DNA from: Chara braunii
Taxonomy: Eukaryota > Streptophyta > Charophyceae > Charales > Characeae
Length of the DNA stretch: 24,974 nt
Assembly (NCBI GenBank): GCA_003427395.1
Contig: BFEA01000136.1
Coordinates: 727,272 to 752,245, forward strand
Direction of reading: 5' to 3'
Shown here: in pieces, positions 17,409 through 24,974 of the stretch
How positions within the stretch are numbered: the first letter of the stretch is position 1
Layout: each line of letters begins with the position of its first letter
The notes under the pieces: model-generated
The model's database searches: none
What the model saw: the letters and a program-made list of their open reading frames with translations, nothing else
What the model was told of the DNA's origin: nothing
Position numbers and translations under genes: made by a program

Positions 17409-17845
17409 AGGTCGGGATCGGTGTGTGGCAGTCGCGCTCATTAAGGCACACCCGCGCGCAGGTCGGGATTGGTGCGCAGCAGTCGCGCTCATCAGCTCGC
17501 ACCAGCGCGCAGGTCGGGATCGGGGCGTGGCAGTCGTGCTCGACAACTCGCATACTCGCGCACAGTCGGGATATGGGCGCACAAGGTCCCGCGCGCCTGC
17601 GCTCACACTCGCGAGATTGAGATCTGAGCGCGCGCAGCCACACGCACATGCGCACACACCCGCGAGGTCGAAATCTGAGCGCACGTTGTCGTGCGCACCT
17701 GCGGTCACTCACGCACAGTCGGGATAGAGAAGGCCTCGCGCACCTGTGCTCAGTACCCGCGCAATCGAGATCTGAGCCTGTGCAATCACACTCGCCCACG
17801 CATATTTCCGCGCAGTAGGGATTTAGGCGTGCACTCAAGCGCGTA
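17409..17845. repeat. 51-bp minisatellite, eight to nine copies
   Basis: Units start at 17409, 17460, 17511, 17562, 17614, 17665, 17715, 17763 and 17814. The first three are exactly 51 bp, begin AGGTCGGGAT and contain GCAGTCG(C/T)GCTC. Later units drift (48-52 bp). 51 bp equals 17 codons, so open frames with 17-residue periodicity exist on both strands (plus 17371-17727; minus 17191-17886). Coding is not established. Confidence 0.75.
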
Positions 17846-17998
17846 CACGAGCACACGTGAGGGACACCATGGACACACGCGCGCACCCGTGTGCGCCCGC
17901 TCGCACACCCTCACGCACTCGCGTGCACACACACGCGTACGCGTGCACAGGCGGGGAGTCCTGAGCACACTAGCTCATAAAAATATGCGTGCACACGA
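17846..17998. repeat. Alternating purine-pyrimidine tract
   Basis: CGCGCAC, GTGTGCGC and ACACACGCGTACGCG runs dominate, a composition able to adopt Z-DNA. It separates the 51-bp array from the GGGAC array. Confidence 0.5.
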
Positions 17999-17999
17999 G

Positions 18000-18560
18000 A
18001 ACGGGGGACCAGGACACTTGAAAGAACCGGGACACTCGAGCGGACCGGGACATTCGAGCGGACCAGGAACCTTGGGACACGGGTCGGGACCGCGAGACCC
18101 GACACGGACAAGCGGGAGCTTTGGGATTCGGACCGGGACAACGAAACTTAGGTCGGGTTTTGAGGCGGACTCCGCAACTGGCAGACTGAGAATTGGACCA
18201 GGCGGAGGCGTTTGAATCAGGTCGGGACGTTTGGAACGGGCCGGGACATCTGGAGCAAGCTGGGACCTTGTGATCGGACAGGGATCTTCGCGCCCAGCGG
18301 GCAAGCAAGCCGAGACGTTGGAGCCACAAGACCGAGCTAGGACTTTTGGGATCAGAGGGGGGGTGCGGGACACAGGTTGGAGCGAGTCAGGACCTTGCAG
18401 TGAGGCCAGAATTCCGGGACCCAGCAACAAGCAAACCGAAATATTGAACTACGGAGACTAAGGTCGGGACCTTTCGGTCGAGCCGGAACTCTTGGAGCAA
18501 GTCGGAACTTTTGGATCAGGTCTGGACCACGAGACTGGGCACAGACACGCCGAGACAGGA
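18000..18560 (+). repeat. Degenerate 18-22-bp array (TCGGGAC...GG.GC)
   Basis: More than 15 imperfect copies of a unit like TCGGGAC-TTTGGAGCAAG, for example near 18027, 18046, 18219, 18240, 18471 and 18503. The period varies by insertions. No credible coding frame. Confidence 0.6.
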
Positions 18561-19689
18561 GCGAGGACTGCGGGCCTCTGCGGAGGGATAACTTTGACCA
18601 AGATACGAACCGGATTCTAAACAAGACATCGTGACTGGGTTGACCAGGACTGCGGAACTCTATGGGCCAGTAGGTTGGGATTTTATCGAGCAGGGACAGA
18701 ACCGCGGTTGATCAGGAGCTCGGCTGCAGCACAGCAGGGGTGGCACGAGGACTGGAGGGGGGCATTCCTTGAGACCTTTCTGAGGAGGACAGGTGACAAG
18801 GCAGAGTTATGGTACAACTCCACCTCAAGTTGTGACCGCAATGGGCCCGCGAATCCGCTTCTGACACCGAGAGCTCGAGCACAATTCCATGGGACCAACG
18901 GGCCAGATACTGACGACACCCGATCGGGAGGAGGATTTAACGTAGATTGTCTGTGCGGTCGGTAGGAACACATACAGATTTTTCCAGACTTAGACATTAT
19001 ACCTGTTTCTAGAACCGGTTGCAGCGAAACAGATCCTGTCATTTTAGATTTAGATTAAATGTTCAATTTGTTTCTTCCAGCAAGATTGACTGCGAGTTTC
19101 ATGAGTTGGTTGTTTCTATTCTTTGTGCTGAGTCTGACTTGATTGTTGTTGTGACATACTAATATTCTGTTCAGGTTACAGGAGCCCTGAGTGACCCTCC
19201 CGTGGGTGATAGACGCGGAGTGATGTACAGGGTTCGATCGGCGTGCCGGCAGAGCAATTCTCAACCGTTGACACCAGTCTCGTTAGTAGGGGGACTAGTA
19301 GGTAGGAGAGTCCCAAGGTAGGGTCTCCTTCGAGGAGGGGGGATCTTGCAGTAGGGGTTGTCCTAGGGATAGATAAAGGTGGGATAGCTTGCTTCCCGTG
19401 CTAACAAATATCAACTAATAACGATCTGAAGAAAGGTAAGTACTAACAAACATAACAATGTGACTCCTAAAACGACAGGTGTATGGGGGGGTCTATAGGT
19501 AGAGGGGCGGATGGTGGTCATACATCTACTGATAATAGGCTATAACCTTTAGGTCGCAGTTACAACAGCATCGGTGCATAGCACGAAAAACACAACAACT
19601 TGAGAGACAAGAATCGGTTCACCTCGAGACTAGTAGAACGTCTATACCTAGCGCTCGAAGTACCCGTATAATAGGTTTGTCCTTCTTTA
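18561..19689. other. Noncoding, unrecognised
   Basis: No repeats or genes I can name. A frame at 18675-18965 (96 codons) has no domain. From 18960 the sequence turns AT-richer. The joins to the array on the left and the nad7 fragment on the right are not sharply defined. Confidence 0.45.
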
Positions 19690-20137
19690 TTTTAATTAGG
19701 GTTGAGTTGGGTAAGGTCCTGCTTAGCCCTAGTGTACAACTGTTGTTTGGTGAGGTCAAACCCGTTGACATAATAGAAGGGTACAATGATGTTTAAAAGT
19801 CGTAAACACAAGAATATTGTTATGATCGTTATTATGTACGCATTGAAGAAATGCAACAAAGTCTTCAAACCATTGTCCAATGCTTGAATCAAATGCCTAG
19901 TGGCATAATCAAAGTGGATGATAGTAAACTTTGTCCTCCTTCACGTTCTAAAATGAAACAATCCATAAAATCCTTAATTTAACACTTAAGCTTTACACGG
20001 AGGGTATGTCTGTACCAACTTCTTCTACATACACCTGTGTAGAAGCACCCCAAGGAAAATTTGGTGTATATGTTGTCAGGCAAAGCATGCATGAAGGGCA
20101 CCTGGAATGATGAACTCATTCCGGGACCATAATCTGT
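19690..20137 (+). pseudogene. nad7: Mitochondrial nad7 fragment in nuclear DNA
   Basis: The plus strand encodes, with frameshifts, the C-terminal half of NAD7 (49-kDa subunit of respiratory complex I). The clearest blocks are [33 protein letters not shown] and [10 protein letters not shown] (19824-19970), then after a frameshift and TAA near 19980, [20 protein letters not shown] and GKFGVY (19990-20075). Weaker similarity extends to the left (a decayed LRGSGVCWDLRK region near 19720-19760) and right (APG near 20098). At least one base is deleted at the LIHHF-KLYTEG junction. No introns are seen within it. Homology is recalled, not searched, but the long collinear match makes the identity firm. 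Confidence 0.87.
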
Positions 20138-20141
20138 CGTG

Positions 20142-21063
20142 AAAGCTGGCGACAAGCGCCCCCTCAAAGATCAGAGATATGGTAACCACGGACACAGTTC
20201 AGATACACTCTCGATTCAAAGGGCTATGGCGCATCAGCGCCTGTACAACACTCTGTTCGTCACTGCGCCTCACTCTGCTGTACACGCACACTCAACTAGG
20301 ATCACCCTGGATACCCCACGCACACACTCAGTAACACACACGAATACACACCTATCACTAACTATGGCAGCTATGGCCGCCAACTAACACTACTCTACAA
20401 GCAGCTATGGCTGCGCTAACTCCCTTCAGCCCACTTCGACTCCAGGCTCCTCTGCAGACCACCTCGCACAAGTCACTGTGGCAGCGCTTCCGCATGGCTT
20501 CCGCAGGAATGAATGAATGACCGGGCGCTGCCTCTTGCTTTATACTTCTGCAGCTCGTTGGTCTGGCCCTTTCCCATGCCCGTAGTGCACACAGTCCCAT
20601 GTGGTACTTGCTTGACTGGACCAGGACTGCCTAGGACTGGGACTGCTGACTCAGCACAGGTAGACTACACCACTTGCCTCACCACTTGCCCACTTGCCTC
20701 AGCCTAAATGTGGGGAACTTCGAAAGGCCACTACTCAGACCTTCCGGAAGGCTGTAGACTTGGCCTTTCGATACTGTAGCAGCTACGACCTTGACCTTTT
20801 CTGGACTGTAGCAGCTAGGACCTTGACCCTTCGGGAAGCCTACAGTTACCACTTCTAGGACTCCCTAAGACTCCTATCCGACAGGTCTGCAGATCGAATC
20901 CCCTACAACCTACGGACCTAAAACAGCCTACCAACTGTTTGCGAATACACAGGTCACGGGTTCAAACACTCAGGGGTCAACTTGGTACTGTACATGGGTA
21001 AGGTAAGGTCTGGGGATCGAATCCTGGGATCTGCATCTGCCTCTGCAAAGGTGAAAACCGTTT
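20142..21063 (-). repeat. Left arm of the inverted repeat
   Basis: Read on the minus strand it aligns to 21391-22322. Two 31-34-bp repeats (CTGTAGCAGCTA(C/G)GACCTTGACC) lie at 20775-20840. A TATA sequence faces left at 20537-20543. Confidence 0.75.
20537..20543 (-). promoter_or_regulatory. TATA box of left arm (leftward)
   Basis: TATAAAG on the minus strand within the block conserved between the arms; it points away from the spacer toward the nad7 fragment. Confidence 0.5.
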
Positions 21064-21143
21064 CAGAAATCATCCTTCCATCCAGCTCAGAGGGATTGGG
21101 ATAGGAGGTGGGCTGAAAGGTTGCCTAGGTGAGCAGGTAGAGG

Positions 21144-21186
21144 CCCCTGAAGATGACCAGTGTGGCAATGGGTCGAAAATGTCGGG
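21144..21186 (+). ncRNA. Hammerhead-ribozyme-like motif in the spacer
   Basis: CTGAAGA (21147-21153) and GAAA (21175-21178) are the two conserved core strands. Between them GACC (21155-21158) pairs with GGTC (21171-21174) as stem II, with one extra T before it. GTC (21181-21183) is in the place of the cleavage triplet, and CCC (21144-21146) pairs with GGG (21184-21186) as stem I. Stem III is minimal and weak (A-rich). The layout resembles minimal type I hammerheads known from Penelope-like elements. Activity is uncertain. Confidence 0.4.
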
Positions 21187-21329
21187 GTTCAGAGCGGAAT
21201 TTCAAAGAGCCTGAGCTCTGCGGCTGTTCATTTCAAAAACTGATTTGGAATTTTCAATGTCATGGTGTACCCGCCATGAGCACTCAGTGTCGGTCTCTTC
21301 CATTCAAAGAAGGATGGTGCTGGTAAGCG

Positions 21330-21380
21330 AAAAAAGAAAAAGAAAAGAGAAAAAAATTCAAAAAATTCAAAAAAAAAACA
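21330..21380. repeat. A-rich low-complexity tract in the spacer
   Basis: AAAAAGAAAAAG-type sequence with AAAATTCAAAAAATTC, next to the inner end of the right arm. Confidence 0.7.
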
Positions 21381-21390
21381 GTCCTGGCAA

Positions 21391-22322
21391 ATGAAGCGGT
21401 TTTCAACTTCTGCAGTCACAGATGCAGATCCCAGAGCTCGATCCCCAGACCGTACCTTATCTTACCTTCCCTGTGTACGGTATCCAGTCAACCCTCTGTG
21501 TTTTGAACCCGTGACCTGAGTATTAGTAGTTGAAAGTTGTCTGTTGTAGGTCTGAGTAGNTGTCGGGTCTTGAACCTTAGACCTGTCGAAGTAGGGGTCA
21601 TATCTGCATAGGGGTCATAGTTGTTGTAGTTCTGAAAGGTCAAGGTCGTAGCTGCTACAGTCCTGAAAGGTCAAGGTCGTAGCTGCTACAGTCCTGAAAG
21701 GCCAAGTCCGCAAACTTCCGGAAGGTCCGGAAGTGGCCTTTCAAGTTTCTTCTCACGTTATACACAGCAGACCAGAGGCAAGTGGGCAAGTGGTGAGTCC
21801 AACTTCGTTTAGTCAGCGGTACCCAGTCCCAGTCTCACTTTGTACAGTCAGCAAGTACCATGAGGGACTGTGTGCACCATGGGTCCGGTGGAAAAGGGCA
21901 GACCAACGACTTACAGAAGTATAAATCAAGAGGCAGCGTCCAGCCATTCATTCATTCCTGCGTGAGCCATGCGGAAGCGCTGCCATATCGTCTTGTGCAA
22001 GGTGGTCTGCAGATGCCCGAGGTCGAAGTGGGCTGAAGGAAGATAGAGTATCCATAGCCAGAAGAGGTTAGGCGGCCATAGCCGCTGTAGCTTAGAGGCA
22101 GAGTTCAGTGTGTGTGTGTGTGTGTGTTGCAGAGTGTATGTGCGTGGGATGTTCAGGGAGATCCGGAGTCGAGTACGTGCGAACAGTTGGGTGAGCACAG
22201 TTTTGGTCAGAGGTTATGAGGGCGCTCAGTTGCCATAGCCAGTTGGAAGCGAGTTTGGATCTGAACTGTGTTCTCGAATTGATTATCTCTGAGCTTTGTG
22301 TGGCCGCACAGCGCCAGTGTGA
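21391..22322 (+). repeat. Right arm of the inverted repeat
   Basis: Contains two perfect 31-bp tandem copies (21632-21662, 21663-21693) and a third partial copy, an N at 21560, a (GT)n tract at 22109-22128, and a right-facing TATA box at 21920. Confidence 0.75.
21920..21926 (+). promoter_or_regulatory. TATA box of right arm (rightward)
   Basis: AGAAGTATAAATCAAGAGG is conserved in the other arm (AGAAGTATAAAGCAAGAGG on the minus strand). Downstream, both arms conserve GGCAGCG and, about 40 bp later, CGCTGCC, which could form a stem at the 5' end of a transcript. Confidence 0.5.
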
Positions 22323-22570
22323 ATTGCCATCTGTTTGCATGTATGCGAACTGAAGAAGAAAGTGAGTCTGATTGCACAAACAAAGATGATGATTAAAGGG
22401 TGAGCCCTGCTAGCGCAGGTCTGATCCTAGCCACTCAAATCATTTCATGAAAGCAGCGAAGTCACCAGGACTGGGAAATCAGTCACTAAGACCGCATCTT
22501 TCCACAGCTGTGGTGACAGCGCCATTCCATTACAAGGTTTGTAGAAGAGAGAAAAACAAACCCAAATTGA

Positions 22571-22737
22571 ATGACCCACGCATGTGCCAGTGGCCAAATG
22601 GTACACACACAGGTAACTCTTAGTAAACACCTCATGAGTTCAAAATTTCAAATCCTAATGAAATCCAATACACACAATAATGTCAGGGCCACCTTCAGTC
22701 AAGACACCACACCACCACCACCAACACCAACACCAAC

Positions 22738-22769
<32 letters not shown>

Positions 22770-23305
22770 CCACAACCCTAATCCCAACCACACCAACCAC
22801 GCCGACCACAAGAACAACAAGAACAACAAGAACAACAAGAACAACAAGAAGAACAAGAAGAACAAGAAGAAGAACAGCAGCAGCACAAGGAAATGAAAAG
22901 CCAAACCAACTTCCCACTAACAGCCAGATCAAAGTTCAAATCAATGGCCAAAACATTGAAAACAACAACCTCTGTGTCAAAGCACAACAGCAATTGTTGC
23001 GTACCTATTCAGTGGATAGGCACAGCGCAGATCCAAGCGGAGGTCTGAAAAGAATCAATCTGACTTATCTAGCTCAGAACTCAGACAATGCACTCGTCAT
23101 ACACGGAAGGAAGGTCCCTCCTTGGACAGGCACACATGGGGAGTCAACCATAGAGATATTGAGGGGAAAAGAAGGACGAATGTGGAAGAAGAGGGAGACC
23201 GCGAGCCCAGATACAACAGCTGAAATGATAATAGTGTCTATCAACCCCAAGTCATCTCCAAATACGATGTCAAGTCAGAACCTGGGAGAAGTCTCCCTGA
23301 AATAG
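22571..23305 (+). CDS. Hypothetical ORF, 244 codons, over a compound microsatellite
   Basis: An ATG-started frame with no recognised domain. About residues 46-105 are translated trinucleotide repeats (Pro/Thr runs, then Thr-Thr-Arg and Thr-Arg-Arg), produced by (CCA)n, (ACA)n and (AGA)n tracts at 22704-22880. The segment after it (residues 106-244) is polar, with QIKVQINGQNIENNNL and EILRGKEGRMWKKRE, and matches nothing I know. It starts about 650 bp downstream of the rightward TATA box of the inverted repeat. Repeat translation can keep a frame open without selection, so real coding is doubtful. Confidence 0.2.
22704..22880 (+). repeat. Compound (CCA)n-(ACA)n-(AAG/ACA)n microsatellite
   Basis: CCACCA and CCAACA units, then ACAACA, CCAACCAC, and AGAACAACA turning to AGAACAAGA. 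Purine/A-rich on the plus strand with almost no T. Confidence 0.85.
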
Positions 23306-23387
23306 TTGCCAAGACTTTGATCTCTCACTCGGAAGTCACGAAAAAGGAGTCAGATATGGAGGGGAGGAGGAGAAGACAAGGAAGCAG

Positions 23388-23390
<3 letters not shown>

Positions 23391-23475
<85 letters not shown>
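23391..23475 (+). repeat. (TC)n microsatellite, 85 bp pure
   Basis: About 42 uninterrupted TC units. It codes for poly Ser-Leu or Glu-Arg in open frames, which should not be annotated as proteins. Confidence 0.95.
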
Positions 23476-23478
<3 letters not shown>

Positions 23479-23675
23479 GCGCAACTCAGGACTGCAGCAG
23501 ATAGCAGAGTAAAGTCCAGCTACACTTGGCACAAAGTCCCCGAGCTATGGCACCCAGGTGAGTGTTCCTCTGTCCAATGTCGCCGCAGACATCCACTCTC
23601 TCCTAAGGCTAACGCCAACTCTGGTGGTCTAATCTCTGCGCTAACTCCAGTGCTGCTCTCCACCAGCCAGGTGCC

Positions 23676-23753
23676 GAACTGAACGCACTAACCTACTGAT
23701 GTCCAGGCCCAGGCATATACCGCTGGGCCTCTCGCTCTACCACCGGGTAGGCA
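23676..23753 (-). repeat. Possible tRNA-derived SINE head (minus strand)
   Basis: On the minus strand, TGCCTACCCGGTGGTAGAGC (23753 down to 23734) resembles an A box/D arm and GTTCAGTTC (23684 to 23676) matches the B-box core at 8 of 9 positions. The spacing of 69 bp is long for a tRNA but possible for a SINE. No tail was identified. Confidence 0.3.
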
Positions 23754-24146
23754 TCCCGGTCCATCGGATCAAAACCGGATCCAATGGTCCAGGATGGAGT
23801 CCCAGGAGCAAAAAAGTTATGCCAGGGTCTCAACCAGATGTCCAGACCGCCAGGCTGTGTCAGCAGCTCAACCTCCGGTCTGGACACGGACTGGGCCTAG
23901 ACACTACGGGCAATAGACAGTCCAGTCCGACTACGAACAGAACACTCTCGGGCTCAAAGATGGCCCAAATGTGTGAACCGAACTCCTACTGCTGGTTCGA
24001 ACACATACCAAGCCTGTTTTCAGATCCGAGAGATCTGAAACAACACTGTCCCAGAACAGACAGACAAAAACCTGAGAAACAAAGCAGAGCTCAGAAAAAT
24101 AACAGAAGTTACAGAACAGACACAAAATATCTAAAACAAAAGGAAT

Positions 24147-24390
24147 GTTACGATCCTGGCCATTTACAAAGTGCAAATACACGAGGAAAGGTAATGCTGT
24201 CCAATTGCAAAAGAAATGAAAGAACTTGAAAAGTTGAAAGGAGAAAGAGACAAAGGAAGAAGAAGAAAGCGGAAAGAAAGAAGAAGACGAAGATGTACAT
24301 GAGCAAAAGACCAATGACAAATCCCCCTTCTCTTGCCAACCAATCTCCTCCTCGTTATCTCCCCCAATTTTTTATTATTATTATTATTAT
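24147..24390 (-). mobile_element. LTR fragment related to the chromovirus, reverse orientation
   Basis: Read on the minus strand, this ends in a GTAACA terminus and matches the last 240 bp of the chromovirus LTRs: the TGGCCAGGGTC-like block near the terminus, the CAATTGGAC / CAATTGGAT block, the (CTT)n tract, GTACATCTTC, TCATTG(G)TCTTT and the GAGGAGATTG region. The match is gapped and diverged. Beyond about 24390 similarity is lost, probably faster-evolving U3. On the internal side (below 24147) there is no TGGTATCAGAGC, so it is a solo LTR, a truncated copy or a related family with another primer. Confidence 0.7.
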
Positions 24391-24974
24391 TATTTTTGAA
24401 CCACTAGGCACTAGCACCTTTGTCGGTTCGGAAAATAGCAGGCCTCCAACCTTTCAGGAGACCGAAACGAAATGACGGCCACCGATTAGATTTATCAATG
24501 GCAGCCGTCGTCGGGCCCAGCCTCTGAATTCTTCAGGGACCAGCGTTTTCCCTCATTTCTGAAGCGGCAAAGGTACTCGTGGTTTAAACAAAACAGGCCC
24601 TTATGGTCCTGGCTCCATATCCATTCTGGGGAGCGTCAGTCCAGTTCCTATTCCCCTCGCAAGTCAAAATGAGTACATCATGAACCCACTCTGGGTCATT
24701 CATGATTCCTTCCGTATGGCCGAAGGAACCCTGATGTTGCATACCATATAGGTGCAGACCAGAACAAGAACCGACCTTTCAATACAAGGTATAAGATAGC
24801 ACAGCGGAAGACTTAGATACCAGTGATCCGAACAATCAATGTTGTAATGCAGCCCTGAACATACATCATCATCATCGTTTCATAGTGTGAATGGGTCTGG
24901 CGCTTCACACAGGAAGACAGCGCCAGCCCAGAACATGCACAGACGAGGAGGAAGGGGATAGACGAAGAGGAGGG
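24391..24974. other. Noncoding, possibly U3 of the reversed LTR
   Basis: Starts after a (TTA)n tract (24370-24393). No gene recognised. CTATATGG-like TATA candidates exist on the minus strand near 24742-24750. The LTR outer boundary is not inside the window or not recognisable. Confidence 0.35.

Larger units (their letters stand above)
20142..22322. mobile_element. 2.2-kb inverted-repeat (foldback) element
   Basis: The left arm (20142-21063) and right arm (21391-22322) are inverted copies of about 0.92 kb around a 330-bp spacer. Matching landmarks: CTGGCGACAAGCGCC / AGCGCCAG at the outer ends, ACACAGTTCAGAT / ATCTGAACTGTGT, the CATTCATTCATTCCTG block, the 31-bp tandem repeats, and TGGGATCTGCATCTG with AAAACCG(T/C)TT at the inner ends. 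The arms differ by many substitutions and indels (best blocks about 85% by eye), so this is not an assembly mirror. No transposase ORF or target duplication was found. It begins directly at the end of the nad7 fragment. It could be a foldback transposon or an inverted duplication of an LTR-like unit. Confidence 0.75.

Noticed and set aside
17409-17845. CRISPR array
   Set aside because: Units are contiguous, with no constant repeat and variable spacer pattern, and the context is eukaryotic.
17191-17886. 231-codon minus-strand ORF over the minisatellite
   Set aside because: Open by base composition and 51-bp periodicity; recorded as a finding, not as a gene.
20142-22322. Inverted repeat as an assembly mirror artefact
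   Set aside because: The arms differ at many sites and by indels, which a mirror artefact would not show.
23317-23682. 121-codon ORF spanning (TC)n
   Set aside because: Ser-Leu dipeptide repeat from the microsatellite; no domain.
24120-24147. PBS for the reversed LTR
   Set aside because: The minus-strand sequence inside the LTR end does not begin TGG and matches no tRNA 3' end that I recognise.

Overview
This is a repeat-rich stretch of eukaryotic nuclear DNA, and I find no confident host protein gene in it. Three degraded organelle-derived pieces point to the green lineage: the 3' end of plastid cemA at the left edge, a mitochondrial-type trnD(GUC)/trnS(GCU) pair near 1.5 kb, and a frameshifted piece of mitochondrial nad7 near 19.7-20.1 kb. 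A Ty3/gypsy chromovirus primed by initiator tRNA-Met fits the same picture. My best guess is a streptophyte alga or land plant with a large genome (a charophyte such as Chara would fit), but the species is inferred, not shown. Three single Ns (3945, 9854, 21560) indicate a draft assembly.

Layout. 1-193: plastid cemA tail. 194-2590: noncoding DNA with poly-A and GA tracts, a 99-bp foldback, three 28-bp palindromes upstream of a TATA-like box, and the mitochondrial tRNA insert. 2591-3334: a non-autonomous hAT-like transposon with an exact 8-bp target duplication. 3563-13247: a complete but dead 9.7-kb Ty3/gypsy chromovirus with both LTRs, PBS, structured leader, gag, pol (protease, RT, RNase H, integrase, chromodomain), polypurine tract and target duplication. 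Gag has two internal stops. Pol carries a 95-bp frameshifting tandem duplication in RT, a Y-L-N-D catalytic motif and a late stop.

13248-16500: AT-rich DNA, a LINE-type endonuclease fragment (minus strand), a small foldback, 188-bp tandem repeats and a tRNA-like SINE head. 16511-18560: a GC-rich region with a TATA box, then three tandem-repeat arrays (about 55 bp, 51 bp and about 20 bp). 19690-20137: nad7 fragment. 20142-22322: a 2.2-kb inverted repeat with arms of about 0.92 kb, each carrying a conserved outward-facing TATA box; its spacer holds a hammerhead-ribozyme-like motif. 22571-24974: simple repeats, an unrecognised ORF over a compound microsatellite, a possible minus-strand SINE head, and a reverse-oriented LTR fragment related to the end of the chromovirus LTR.

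The parts do not form one pathway. They record successive insertions: organelle DNA, class I and class II transposons, and tandem arrays. The items most likely to be new are the 2.2-kb inverted repeat with outward promoters and a ribozyme-like spacer, the hAT-like element with clustered subterminal motifs, and the 51-bp GC-rich array that stays open for translation on both strands.
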